DNA of 39,999 bases from an uncultured bacterium (GCA_945831585.1 CAMACY010000010.1:1-39999), one strand, 5' to 3'. Positions 8,461 to 17,580 are shown, counted from the first letter of the stretch. A program made the numbers and translations. Notes: generated by a model from the letters alone, not told the origin.

Positions 8461-9384
8461 ATGCAAACGACTCTCAAACTCCACGGATTAGTCGCCGCCA
8501 CGCACACCCCCATGAATGCCGACGGCAGCTGCAACCCCAACGCTGTTGAGGCTCAAGCGGCGTTCTTGGCCTCCCAGGGCATCAGCAAGGTGTTCATCAC
8601 CGGCTCCACGGGTGAATCGGCGCACATGCAGCTCACCGAGCGCAAGGAAAACATGGCTGCCTGGGGCGAAGCCGCCCGCAAGCACGGCATCGAATTCGTG
8701 GTGCACACCGGCGGCAACAGCGTGTACGACGGTCGTGAGCTCGCGGCTTACGCCGCGCAGTGCGGCGCTGCCGGCACCGCCAGCAACAGCCCCTGCTACT
8801 TCAAACCCGGCAGCGTGGAAGCCCTGGCCGACTGTGCCGCGTTCGAAGCCTCCGGCGCCCCGGAGCTTCCCTACTATTTCTACGACATTCCCGTGCTGAC
8901 GCATGTGGCGTTCAACCCCTGCAAAATCATTGACGCCATGGCCGCCCGCATCCCCAACTTCTGCGGCATCAAGTTCACCAACCCCGACCTCGCGCTCTAC
9001 ATGGACGCCCTCACCAAGGACGACGGCAAGTGGGACATTCCCTGGGGGGTGGATGAGTGGTTCCTCGGGGCACTGGCCACGGGAGCCAAAGGCGGCGTGG
9101 GCTCCTCGTTCAACTACGCCCCCAAGCTCTACCAAGACCTCATTGCCGCGTTCAACGCCGGAGACATCGCCACGGCGCGCCACCTGCAAAAACTCTCGGT
9201 GAGCATGATCAACATCATCGCCTCGCACGGCTACATGGGCTGCTGCAAGCAAATCATGGGCTGGTGGGGCGTCGACCTCGGTCCCGCGCGCCTCCCCATG
9301 GGCACCCCCGATGCCGCCACCGTCAAGCAGCTGCGCGATGAGCTGAGCGCCATCGGCTTCTTCGACTGGGCCATCAACAAATAA
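8461..9384 (+). CDS. nanA: N-acetylneuraminate lyase
   Basis: Cleaves N-acetylneuraminate to N-acetylmannosamine and pyruvate in the cytoplasm, the first step of sialic-acid use. It is a 307-residue TIM barrel of the DapA/NanA family with GSTGE (48-52), the catalytic Tyr of YYFYDIP (Tyr141) and the Schiff-base Lys of GIKFTN (Lys171). GVDEWFLGA after the Lys is typical of sialate lyases rather than dihydrodipicolinate synthases. There is no Shine-Dalgarno sequence. It is first in a five-gene run with the epimerase 14 bases downstream, which supports the sialate assignment. Confidence 0.95.
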   Translation: MQTTLKLHGLVAATHTPMNADGSCNPNAVEAQAAFLASQGISKVFITGSTGESAHMQLTERKENMAAWGEAARKHGIEFVVHTGGNSVYDGRELAAYAAQCGAAGTASNSPCYFKPGSVEALADCAAFEASGAPELPYYFYDIPVLTHVAFNPCKIIDAMAARIPNFCGIKFTNPDLALYMDALTKDDGKWDIPWGVDEWFLGALATGAKGGVGSSFNYAPKLYQDLIAAFNAGDIATARHLQKLSVSMINIIASHGYMGCCKQIMGWWGVDLGPARLPMGTPDAATVKQLRDELSAIGFFDWAINK

Positions 9385-9398
9385 TCCCCCGCTGCACC

Positions 9399-10595
9399 AT
9401 GGACACCCAAGCACTGGGGCAATTCTACAAAGAGCAGTTGCTCAACGATGTAGAGCCCTTTTGGTTCCCGCGCGCCATCGACCGCGAACACGGTGGTTTC
9501 TACCACTGCTTCGATGCCGACGGCACGCTGGTGGACAGCGACAAGAACGTCTGGGCTCAGGGGCGCATGGCGTGGATGCTGCTCACCTGCTACAACAGCA
9601 TCGAGCAGCGCCCCTACTGGAAAGAAGCCGCCGAAAGCGCCCTCAAATTCCTGGAGGAAAAATGCGTTGACCCGAGCGACGGCCGCATGTACTTCCACGT
9701 CACGGCCGACGGCACCCCCATCCGCAAGCGCCGCTACGCCTACAGCGAATGCTTTGCCGCCATCGCCTGGGCTGCCCACTACGGCGCCACCGGCGACCCG
9801 CACAGCGCCGAGCGCGCGCGCCACTGGCTCGATGTCTACACCGACATCTTCTTCACCCCCGGCAAGATGCAGCCCAAGACCACGGGCAAGCGCCCGAGCG
9901 AAAACCTCGGCTGCCGCATGATCATGATTGTCACCTGCCAAGAGATTCGCCGCTATTTGGGCGACCCCGACGGCAGCCTGACCGCGTGGATCGACCGCTG
10001 CATCCGCGATCTGCAAACCCTCTTCATCCACGACGAACTGCGCGCCGTGGCCGAGAATGTCGCCCCGGACGGCAGCATCATCGACCACTTCGACGAACGC
10101 ACACAGAATCCCGGACACGCCATCGAGGGGGCTTGGTTCATCCTGGCCGAGGCACGCGAGCGAGGCGGCGACCAGAGCGAGCTCATCGCCACCGCCCGCA
10201 AGATGATCGACTGGTCGCTCGAACGCGGCTGGGACAAGCAGTACGGCGGTCTGCTCTACTACACCGACATTTACGGCAAGCCCGTGCAGGAATACTGGCA
10301 CAACATGAAGTTCTGGTGGCCGCACGACGAAGCCCTCATCGGCACCTGCCTCGCCTACGTCATGACGGGGGATGAGCACTACGCCGAGTGGCACGAGCGC
10401 ATCCGCGACTGGTCTTTCACCCACTTCCACGACAAGGAGCACGGGGACTGGTACGGCTATCTGGAGCGCGACGGAAGCCCCGCCAACGGGCTGAAAGGCA
10501 CCATGTGGAAATCCTTCTTCCACCACCCCCGCGCCCTCTGGTTCTGCGCCCACTTCCTCGGCGCCATTCCCGCCCCCCAAACGCAACATTCCTGA
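9399..10595 (+). CDS. N-acylglucosamine 2-epimerase (GlcNAc/ManNAc interconversion)
   Basis: AGE/RnBP-family (alpha/alpha)6-barrel enzyme of 398 residues that interconverts N-acetylmannosamine and N-acetylglucosamine. Visible family features are the His of NPGHAIEGAW (His240), the His of WWPHDEA (His309) and the pair in KSFFHHPRAL (His375/376), which match the conserved His residues of the porcine and cyanobacterial enzymes. Directly behind nanA it gives the Bacteroides-style route sialate to ManNAc to GlcNAc, without the ManNAc kinase/NanE route of E. coli. Related cellobiose epimerases share the fold, but context favours AGE. Confidence 0.92.
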   Translation: MDTQALGQFYKEQLLNDVEPFWFPRAIDREHGGFYHCFDADGTLVDSDKNVWAQGRMAWMLLTCYNSIEQRPYWKEAAESALKFLEEKCVDPSDGRMYFHVTADGTPIRKRRYAYSECFAAIAWAAHYGATGDPHSAERARHWLDVYTDIFFTPGKMQPKTTGKRPSENLGCRMIMIVTCQEIRRYLGDPDGSLTAWIDRCIRDLQTLFIHDELRAVAENVAPDGSIIDHFDERTQNPGHAIEGAWFILAEARERGGDQSELIATARKMIDWSLERGWDKQYGGLLYYTDIYGKPVQEYWHNMKFWWPHDEALIGTCLAYVMTGDEHYAEWHERIRDWSFTHFHDKEHGDWYGYLERDGSPANGLKGTMWKSFFHHPRALWFCAHFLGAIPAPQTQHS

Positions 10596-10619
10596 TTTTC
10601 ACCTAACCACTCCGAATCC

Positions 10620-11798
10620 ATGATTATCGGCATTCTCAACTCCGGCGGCGACTGCCCGGGCATCAACGCAGTCATCGAAGGCTACGTCTCCGCCGCCTAC
10701 CGCCGCGGCTGGCGCGTTATCGGCTTCCACGACGGCTTTGAAGGGCTGCTGCCCGTCGCCGGCGGGCGGCGCTACGAAACGCTCACGCCCGACAAGACGC
10801 ACCAAATCCGCTCCTTCGGCGGCACCATCCTCGGCACCACCAGCACGGGCAACTTCAAAATCCACATCAACAAGCTCGGGCGCGCGTCCATCGACACGGA
10901 CATGCTGGCCAAGGCCAAGAAAACCATCACGGCTCTGGGGCTGGAAGCCCTCGCCGTAGTGGGTGGTTCCGGCTCCGCGCGGACAGCCAGCCTGCTGGCT
11001 GATGAGGGCTTGCCCGTCATCTCCATCCCCAAGACCATCAACAACGACCTCTGCGAAGCCTCCGACTACACCTTCGGTTTCCAGAGCGCCGTCACCACCG
11101 TCACGGAATCCATCGACCGCATCCGCACCACGGCCAACTCCCACCAGCGCATGATGGTGGTCGAGGTCATGGGTGACCAGTCCGGCTGGATTGCCCTGCA
11201 CAGCGGCATCTCCACCGCAGCGGATGTCGTGCTCATCCCCGAAATCCCCTTCGACCTGCAAAACGTCGTCGAGTGCATCAAAGCTCGCAAGGCCACGGGG
11301 CAGCGCGAAATCATCGTCGTGGTCTGCGAAGGCGCTCGGCTCAATGGCGAACTCATCACCATCCGCAACAAAGACAAGGGCGAGGAGCGCCTCGGCGGCA
11401 TCGGCAATCGGCTCTCGCGCATGCTGCAAGAGCTCACCGGTATCGAAACGCGCTACTGCGTGCTGGGGCACACCCAGCGCGGCGGCTCCCCCTGCGCCTT
11501 CGACCGCATCACTGCCCTGCGCTTCGGGGTGGAGGCCGTTAAGCTCATCGAACGCCGCGAATACGGCAAGACCCTCGTCCTCAACGGACCGAATGTCAAC
11601 ACCGTCTCCATCGAAGAAGCCGTGCGCTCGCTGCGCCTCGTCCACCCCGACAGCCAACTCGTGCGCACGGCGCGCGACCTCGGCATCATCTTCGGCGATC
11701 GCAGCCCCGACCGACTCATGAGCGAGCGCGCGATGGACACCGCCGCCAAAGCCACCAAGAAGTGCCGCAAAAAGGCCTGTAAAACCGAGAGCGCATGA
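10620..11798 (+). CDS. phosphofructokinase-family paralog with altered catalytic residues
   Basis: A 392-residue PfkA-family protein, clearly homologous to the intact PFK two genes downstream. The GGD loop (NSGGDCPG), the sugar-phosphate residues in CVLGHTQRGGSP and the acidic VVVCEGA are kept. Residues for phosphoryl transfer are changed: GGDGS is GGSGS (Ser117), PKTIDND is PKTINND (Asn141 where PFKs have the catalytic-base Asp) and MGR is MGD (residues 184-186). In known PFKs these Asp residues bind Mg and activate the fructose-6-phosphate hydroxyl, so weak or no kinase activity is expected. It may be a regulatory subunit or bind sugar phosphates. A Lys/Ala-rich tail (KKCRKKACKTE) is added. 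The stop overlaps the next ATG. Confidence 0.85.
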   Translation: MIIGILNSGGDCPGINAVIEGYVSAAYRRGWRVIGFHDGFEGLLPVAGGRRYETLTPDKTHQIRSFGGTILGTTSTGNFKIHINKLGRASIDTDMLAKAKKTITALGLEALAVVGGSGSARTASLLADEGLPVISIPKTINNDLCEASDYTFGFQSAVTTVTESIDRIRTTANSHQRMMVVEVMGDQSGWIALHSGISTAADVVLIPEIPFDLQNVVECIKARKATGQREIIVVVCEGARLNGELITIRNKDKGEERLGGIGNRLSRMLQELTGIETRYCVLGHTQRGGSPCAFDRITALRFGVEAVKLIERREYGKTLVLNGPNVNTVSIEEAVRSLRLVHPDSQLVRTARDLGIIFGDRSPDRLMSERAMDTAAKATKKCRKKACKTESA

Positions 11799-12760
11799 AG
11801 TCCCCCCTGACCATCTTCGGTGCCTGCATCGGGCTGATGGCTGCCCTGCTCGGCAGCTCCTGCTCCTCGACGGAGGGTGTTCTCCCCGAGGAGACAACGC
11901 CGAGCTATGTCTGCGTGGAAACCAACAGCGGGCGCATTCTCTACGCGCAGAACGCAACGGAAAAGCGCCCCATCGGCATGTTAACCAATCTCGCGACCGC
12001 CTGCGTCGCCATGGATTGGATCAAGTCCGCCGGGGTGGAGCTGGATCGGCAGATTCCCGTGCCGGCGGCGGCGATACAGTGGCCTAAGACCAACCTGCTC
12101 AAGCTGCGTCCGGGGGATACCATGACCATTCGTGATGCGCTGTACTCTACCCTCATGTGGGACGACAGCGCCAGCGCCATGACCCTCGCCTATGCCTGCG
12201 GCGCCTACCTGAATCCCCATGATCCGGCGGCGGCCTTTGTCAACCAGATGAACCGCCTTGCGGCGCGTCTGCTGATGAGCTCCACCTACTTCAAGGGGAC
12301 CAGTGGTGCCGTGGTTTCGCAATCCACGGCGCGCGATCTCGCCCTGCTCGGCATGTATGCCATCGGCAACGCCGACCTGTTGGCCATCACCAACCAACCG
12401 GGAACCACGGTCACCATCAACAGCGCCACCGGGAGCCGCACACAGCTTGTGCGCAACAACAACCGCCTGCTCGCCCTCTCGGAAACGGTCGACGGGCTCA
12501 AGGCGGGGCAGTCACGCAGCGCCGGGGCCTGCCTCATGGCCACGGCACGCCGTGTCTCCGTCAAGCGCATCAACCCCGCAACCGGCAAGCAAGCCACCTA
12601 TGGTCAGCGCCTGCTCGTGGTCATGCTCGGTATGCCCAGCTCCAAAACACGCTACACCACCGCCGCCCACTTCCTGCGCGACGGCTGGGATGTTTGGGAA
12701 CAATGGCTGCCCACCAACGACTACCAAGACAAAACCAAATTCATCATTCTTCCTAACTAA
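11795..12760 (+). CDS. D-Ala-D-Ala carboxypeptidase-fold lipoprotein lacking the catalytic motifs
   Basis: A 321-residue peptidase S11 (penicillin-binding DacA-type) fold with an N-terminal lipoprotein-like signal, LLGSSC with Cys23 as likely lipidation site. It aligns well with DacA proteins, but all three active-site motifs are lost. SxxK in the RPIASLTK context reads RPIGMLTN (Met62 and Asn65 replace Ser and Lys), SGN reads WDD (122-124) and KTG reads KAG (236-238). It should be unable to form an acyl-enzyme and is probably an envelope binding or scaffold protein. The ATG overlaps the stop of the altered PFK paralog, and the intact PFK begins 14 bases after its stop. Pairing with glycolytic genes is unexpected. 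Confidence 0.85.
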   Translation: MKSPLTIFGACIGLMAALLGSSCSSTEGVLPEETTPSYVCVETNSGRILYAQNATEKRPIGMLTNLATACVAMDWIKSAGVELDRQIPVPAAAIQWPKTNLLKLRPGDTMTIRDALYSTLMWDDSASAMTLAYACGAYLNPHDPAAAFVNQMNRLAARLLMSSTYFKGTSGAVVSQSTARDLALLGMYAIGNADLLAITNQPGTTVTINSATGSRTQLVRNNNRLLALSETVDGLKAGQSRSAGACLMATARRVSVKRINPATGKQATYGQRLLVVMLGMPSSKTRYTTAAHFLRDGWDVWEQWLPTNDYQDKTKFIILPN

Positions 12761-12774
12761 CAACTCTTCCTCCC

Positions 12775-13863
12775 ATGAACATCGGTATTTTGAACGCCGG
12801 CGGCGATTGTCCCGGATTGAATGCGGTGATTGAAGGCGCCGTCTGCGCCGCCTCTGCCCGCGGCTGGATTGTCTACGGCTTTTACGATGGCTTCGAGGGG
12901 CTGCTCTCGACTCCCGAAAACGAGCGCTGGCGCATCCTCACCCCCGAGAACTGCCACAACATCCGCTCCGAGGGCGGCACCATTCTCGGCACGGTCAACA
13001 AGGGCAATTTCACCGTCAAGAGCGGCGTCGGCGGTCGCATGCAGATCGCGCAAGAGGTGCTCGATCGCAGCAAGGCCACCGTCGAACGCCTGCAACTCGA
13101 AGCGCTCATCGTCGTGGGCGGCGACGGCTCGCAAACCATCGGGCTCGAACTGCGCCAAATCGGCCTGCCCATCGTGGGCGTGCCCAAGACCATCGACAAT
13201 GACTTGGGCGCCACCGACTACACCTTCGGTTTCTGGACCGCCGTGTCCATCGTCTCCCAGAACCTCGACCGGCTGCGCACCACGGCCTACTCGCACCAGC
13301 GCATGATGGTGGTGGAGGTCATGGGGCGCCACGCGGGCTGGATTGCCCTCTACGGCGGCATGGCCGGCGGCGCGGATGTCATTCTGCTGCCGGAAATCGA
13401 GTTCACCCTCGAAGATGTGGTGCGCAAGGTCGAGCTGCTCAAGGCGCTCGGTCAGCGCGAAATCCTCGTTGTCGTCAGCGAGGGCGCCAAGATTTCCGGC
13501 AAACTGCTCACGCTGGATGAGGAAACTAAGGGCGAGGTACGCCTCGGCGGCATTGCCAACTTCCTCTCCACCAAGCTGGAGACCATCACCGGCATCGAAA
13601 CGCGTTACTGCGTGCTGGGGCACACCCAGCGCGGCGGTGCCCCCATCCCCTTCGACCGTGTCCTCGGTGTGCGCTGCGGCGCCAAGGCCATCGACCTCAT
13701 CGAGGAGGGCAAATTCGGCGAAACCGTGGCTCTGAGCGGTATCGACATGGTATCCATGCCCATCGAAGAAGCCGTGCGCACTCTGCATTTGGTGGACAGC
13801 AAGAGCCAAATCGTCGAATCGGCCAAGGAAATCGGCATCTCCTTCGGCGACTCCGAGAGCTAA
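12775..13863 (+). CDS. 6-phosphofructokinase (catalytically intact copy)
   Basis: A 362-residue cytoplasmic enzyme that phosphorylates fructose-6-phosphate to fructose-1,6-bisphosphate. It has NAGGDCPG, VVGGDGS (113-119, Asp117), PKTIDND (137-143, Asp141), EVMGR, VVVSEGA and CVLGHTQRGGAP. In this family Gly after GGD favours ATP as donor while Asp there marks pyrophosphate enzymes; here it is GGDGS, so ATP is likelier, although the Lys of PKTIDND is shared with PPi-type enzymes. It closely resembles the altered copy upstream with the same motif spacing, so the two arose by duplication. It ends the nan operon before a strong terminator. Confidence 0.92.
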   Translation: MNIGILNAGGDCPGLNAVIEGAVCAASARGWIVYGFYDGFEGLLSTPENERWRILTPENCHNIRSEGGTILGTVNKGNFTVKSGVGGRMQIAQEVLDRSKATVERLQLEALIVVGGDGSQTIGLELRQIGLPIVGVPKTIDNDLGATDYTFGFWTAVSIVSQNLDRLRTTAYSHQRMMVVEVMGRHAGWIALYGGMAGGADVILLPEIEFTLEDVVRKVELLKALGQREILVVVSEGAKISGKLLTLDEETKGEVRLGGIANFLSTKLETITGIETRYCVLGHTQRGGAPIPFDRVLGVRCGAKAIDLIEEGKFGETVALSGIDMVSMPIEEAVRTLHLVDSKSQIVESAKEIGISFGDSES

Positions 13864-13887
13864 GCTCGCTCTCTGTTTCCTTCCCCG

Positions 13888-13918
13888 CCCCCATGCGCGC
13901 CGTGCGCATGGGGGTTTT
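13888..13918 (+). terminator. Rho-independent terminator of the nanA-pfk operon
   Basis: Perfect 11-bp stem CCCCCATGCGC (13888-13898) with GCGCATGGGGG (13904-13914), 5-base loop, then TTTT. It begins 24 bases after the PFK stop. Confidence 0.9.
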
Positions 13919-13965
13919 GTCTACCGTCGCCAGCCATGCGGCGCGCGGTCTTGCAACACCGGGGC

Positions 13966-13999
13966 AAAAAAAACCCGCCGTCCGAAACCGGGCGGCGGG
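13966..13999 (-). terminator. Rho-independent terminator of the autotransporter gene
   Basis: On the minus strand an 11-bp stem with one G-T pair (13989-13999 with 13974-13984, 4-base loop) is followed by eight T (13966-13973). It lies 30 bases beyond the autotransporter stop and is convergent with the PFK terminator. Confidence 0.9.
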
Positions 14000-14029
14000 A
14001 GTGGGCAGTTGAGCCGAGGACTCGGCGGA

Positions 14030-17000
14030 TCAGAACTCGTAGTGCAGACCGACGTTACCGGTGACACTGCCGCGCTTGGCACCGACGCGACCATAGCCAC
14101 CCGCCACGAGGTCCAGCTGCTCGGAGAGGGGGATGGTGGCATTCAGCCCGAACTGACCGTAGAAGCAGTCACGCTTCGAGGATTCGACGCTGAACGGCAG
14201 CCCCTCGGCACCCACAAAGCAGTTGCGCGCATCGGGGCTGCGGTCGCTGAGCTCGAACACCGCCGAGGCCGAGGCCGTCAGCGTGCCGCGCTCACGCTGC
14301 GGCAGGGCGCGGAACTGCATGGTGTAGCGCGCACCGAGCCCGAGCTGTACGAGATTGAGGTTGTCGTACTGCGTGTTGAGGCTTGCCTCGCCCGCACCGT
14401 GCTCGCGCAGGTTGTTGATGTCGATGTAGGCGTAGTTGACATCGAAGAAGGGCGTGGCAACGGCGTTCTGGGATTCCAACACGAAATCCCGGCTCAGCTC
14501 GTAGCCCACATTGATGGAATGCGCCGTCATGCTACCCTGCGCTGTCGCGGCAAAATCGTGCCCCGGAGCGCTGACCGTGATTCCGCGCCGTGTGTCGAAA
14601 TCGAAGATACCGACACCGACCGACAGCTTGTGGTCATACGAGCCCGTACGCACGGCGCTGTAGAGGTCGATGAAGTAGGTATCCGTATCGAACTTCGTTT
14701 CCGAAGTGCGGGCGATGCCGTTCTCATAGCCGAAGGCCAGCCCGAGGGTCGCGTGGCAGCAGAGCTGGCGATCCATCCCCAGCAACAAGCCATTCCAGGT
14801 GCGGGAGTACTTGCCCATGGCAGCCTGGCTGCTGATGCTGTCGTAACCTCCCGTGTAGACCATCCACACATCGTTGCGGCGCGCGGGCATCTCCCAACCG
14901 CCCTTGCCCATCGTGCAGGGTGTGGGGGCGGTGATGCGCGAACGCAGGGTATCCAGATGGTGGCTGGTCGCATCGAGCACGGCATGCTGGGCAATGGTGT
15001 TGCTCACGCCCGACGCACTCTGCAAACCGGCGACGGCGGCGCCGCTGCTGCGGGTGTAGTCAAAGGCATCCAACAGGCGATCCAGCTGATTGTCCGAAGC
15101 CGCCAGCGTCCCCTCCGTGTGGCTCACCTCGCCCGCCAGAGATTGCAGCACCGACGCCACCGCACGCTGGTTCGGCGTCTGCCCCGCGATGCGGTAGTTA
15201 TCGCTGAACACGAGCGAGGCTCCCTGCCCCGGCACCGTGGCCACATACACGTTGTGATTGGTGAGCAAGCGCTGGTAGGTACCATTCTCCACCTCGGCCA
15301 CATCGTACAGGGCATCGGGGTTGAATCCGCTCAGCACCGTTCCGTTGACAATCGGCGTGGTCGTGCCGTCAAGCAACAGCGACTCGTTTTGCAGAGCATC
15401 CGCTGCACGCTGCGCGACATCGGGGTTGAAGGTCACAAACACGCGAGCGCCGGCGGCATCGAGCGTGCCCGAGAGATGGAGCACATCCGCCGTCACACTG
15501 CCATCGGCACCGATGGCCACATCCTCCCACAGCAGCGTGTGCGGCGAGAGCGCCAGACTGTTGCCCTGCGTCACCGTCCCGGCCACCGCGTGGTCAAAGC
15601 TCAGGATGCTGCCGATGTTGCGGTAGCCCGTGCGCGTATTGTCATCGTATGTATAGGAACCGTTCACCAAGAATCGGTTGAGCACAGCGTTCGCCGCGCG
15701 CTCGCCCTCATCCTCGGTGGTATCAATCGAGCCGATTTGCACGGGACCGGCGGCGTAGGAAGCCGCCGTGGTGCTAAAGTTCGAGTCCTTGAGCACCGTC
15801 ACGGCATTCGCGTGCAGCCCCGTACCGTTGAGCTGCACCTCGGCTCCGGCGTCATCCATGGCCACAATCGTGCCCTGATAGCCGGTGGCATCCGCGCTCA
15901 AGCTCAGCATGCTGCCCGAGAGCACGTTGATGACGCTCTGCGTGTCCTGCGAAGCGATGGGCGCGTTCAGCACCCCACCCGCATACAAATCCAACTCGCT
16001 GTCCGTGTCGAACATAATGACCGGCTGCGTGCCACCGGGAGCTGCCACGGTGCTCAGCACGGCGTTGGTCAGCTTCACCTCATGCTGCAGCACGATGTCC
16101 CCGCCCGTAGCCTGGATATCCGTAGCTCCCGTCAGATTCTCCACCTGCACATTGTCCAGCACCATGCCGGCCGCCACCGTCGCGCCCGAGCCCAGCACCA
16201 CATCGCTCGTACCGTTCGAGGTGACAGTCGAATCACCGGTGACGGTAGCCAGCTTGCCGGTCAACCCCGCAATCGTCACCGATTGATCCGAATGCACCGT
16301 ACTGTTGCTAATAAGGGTGTAGGCTCCGGGGTCAAGGCTGTTGTCCGTACTCAGGACAAGGGACTCCTGTGCTTGCAGCGTGGCGCCGATGAGGATGTTG
16401 CTCCCGCTCAGCGTCAAGGCACCCTGCTCGGCAACCACGGCGGCGGAAATCGTGTTCACACCCGAGAGTTCCAGATTGCCCTGGGTCGCCACCAGCTTGC
16501 CCGTCACGCTGTTCGTGCCGCTGATGCTCGTCGACTGCGCGGCGAAGCTCGTCTCGGTATCGGCCTCGAAGGAATTGTCACCGCTGATGCGGATGTCCCC
16601 CTGGGCAGCGCTCAGCGAAACATCCCCAAAGCTATTGTCCGCACCAAGACCGGAGGAGCTGATGCGGATATCGCCCTGGGCAGCCGTCAGTGTCGCGCCG
16701 TTATCCATCGTATTGTCGCCGGTCAGCACCAAATCACCGGTGGTCGCAGTCAGAGCCGAGGCGGCGCCATCCACGGTCGTGGCATTACCGTTGTTGGCAA
16801 AGCTCGTGGTCGTGACCGTACCGTTGATGGTCACGGCGGCCGCATCAAGCGTCACAGCACCGCCCGCCAGCGAGCTGCCGGCTCCCACGGAAAGTCCCAG
16901 CGTGCCGCTGCTCAACGCGCTCGTTTCCGAGCCGTCCGCGTCCACCGTCACGCTCGTGCCCGTGCCGCTGATGCTCAGCGTGCCGCCGTCAAGTTGAATC

Positions 17001-17500
17001 TGCCCGTCAACGGTCAGCTCGGCAGCCGCCTCGACCGTCATGGTGGCAGCGCCCGTCCCGGCCGCGCCCAGGTTCCCCGTCACCAGGAAGGTGCCGGCAT
17101 GGGTCACCAGGATGGTACCCCCCGCATTCGTCAGCACGTTGCCATGGTAGCTTTGTTCGGCAGGGGTCGCCCCGCTCACATCGCCCAGCGTCACGCTCTG
17201 CAGAGCCGTAACCGAGCCGTCGATGGTGTCGGAGCCCGTGGTCACCGTGCCCGTGGCAGTGAGCGAGGTGCCCGCCGCTCCGGTACCGGTCAGCGAACCG
17301 AGCAATTCGGCAGGTGTCGCCGTCACACCGCTTAGGGTGGCGGTCTCTACCCCGGTGTAACTATTGGCATCGGTGGTATTGGTGACAGTCACCGTTGCCT
17401 GCTCCACGGGAACGGCAAAGGCGGTATAGGCCGAAGCAGCGACGGTCACAACAGCAGCCAGCAGCGCGCGGCGCAGCGGCATGGGTAAATGTGGTCTCAT
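14030..17500 (-). CDS. autotransporter with C-terminal outer-membrane beta-barrel
   Basis: A 1156-residue type V secreted protein. The N-terminus carries a signal peptide (RRALLAAVVTVAASAYTAFA). The passenger is Thr/Gly/Ser/Asp-rich with short repeats typical of a beta-helix (AAQGDIRIS, ATQGNLELSG, AEQGALTLSG). A linker leads to a beta-barrel of about 280 residues starting near WMVYTGGYDS, with the conserved barrel pattern (GLLLGMDRQ, YFIDLYSAVRTG) and the terminal aromatic residue of outer-membrane proteins (GLHYEF). The substrate or adhesion partner cannot be read from the sequence. The start chosen is the first ATG; there is no Shine-Dalgarno sequence and no convincing promoter was found. 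Confidence 0.9.
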   Translation of the reverse strand: MRPHLPMPLRRALLAAVVTVAASAYTAFAVPVEQATVTVTNTTDANSYTGVETATLSGVTATPAELLGSLTGTGAAGTSLTATGTVTTGSDTIDGSVTALQSVTLGDVSGATPAEQSYHGNVLTNAGGTILVTHAGTFLVTGNLGAAGTGAATMTVEAAAELTVDGQIQLDGGTLSISGTGTSVTVDADGSETSALSSGTLGLSVGAGSSLAGGAVTLDAAAVTINGTVTTTSFANNGNATTVDGAASALTATTGDLVLTGDNTMDNGATLTAAQGDIRISSSGLGADNSFGDVSLSAAQGDIRISGDNSFEADTETSFAAQSTSISGTNSVTGKLVATQGNLELSGVNTISAAVVAEQGALTLSGSNILIGATLQAQESLVLSTDNSLDPGAYTLISNSTVHSDQSVTIAGLTGKLATVTGDSTVTSNGTSDVVLGSGATVAAGMVLDNVQVENLTGATDIQATGGDIVLQHEVKLTNAVLSTVAAPGGTQPVIMFDTDSELDLYAGGVLNAPIASQDTQSVINVLSGSMLSLSADATGYQGTIVAMDDAGAEVQLNGTGLHANAVTVLKDSNFSTTAASYAAGPVQIGSIDTTEDEGERAANAVLNRFLVNGSYTYDDNTRTGYRNIGSILSFDHAVAGTVTQGNSLALSPHTLLWEDVAIGADGSVTADVLHLSGTLDAAGARVFVTFNPDVAQRAADALQNESLLLDGTTTPIVNGTVLSGFNPDALYDVAEVENGTYQRLLTNHNVYVATVPGQGASLVFSDNYRIAGQTPNQRAVASVLQSLAGEVSHTEGTLAASDNQLDRLLDAFDYTRSSGAAVAGLQSASGVSNTIAQHAVLDATSHHLDTLRSRITAPTPCTMGKGGWEMPARRNDVWMVYTGGYDSISSQAAMGKYSRTWNGLLLGMDRQLCCHATLGLAFGYENGIARTSETKFDTDTYFIDLYSAVRTGSYDHKLSVGVGIFDFDTRRGITVSAPGHDFAATAQGSMTAHSINVGYELSRDFVLESQNAVATPFFDVNYAYIDINNLREHGAGEASLNTQYDNLNLVQLGLGARYTMQFRALPQRERGTLTASASAVFELSDRSPDARNCFVGAEGLPFSVESSKRDCFYGQFGLNATIPLSEQLDLVAGGYGRVGAKRGSVTGNVGLHYEF

Positions 17501-17532
17501 GATGATGATAGTTGGGTAATTAGGCAGACCGT

Positions 17533-17550
17533 CGGGGCGGGATTGCCCCG
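17533..17550. repeat. short inverted repeat in the autotransporter leader
   Basis: CGGGGC (17533-17538) and GCCCCG (17545-17550) form a 6-bp stem with a 6-base loop, 33 bases upstream of the autotransporter ATG. It could be a leader hairpin. Confidence 0.4.
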
Positions 17551-17580
17551 CTCGGTCATGCAGGCATCATAGCGGCCTGT

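Noticed and set aside
14009-17335. 1108-codon plus-strand open frame
   Set aside because: Antisense to the autotransporter, which has signal peptide, beta-helix and barrel; the opposite frame lacks stops only because of GC bias.
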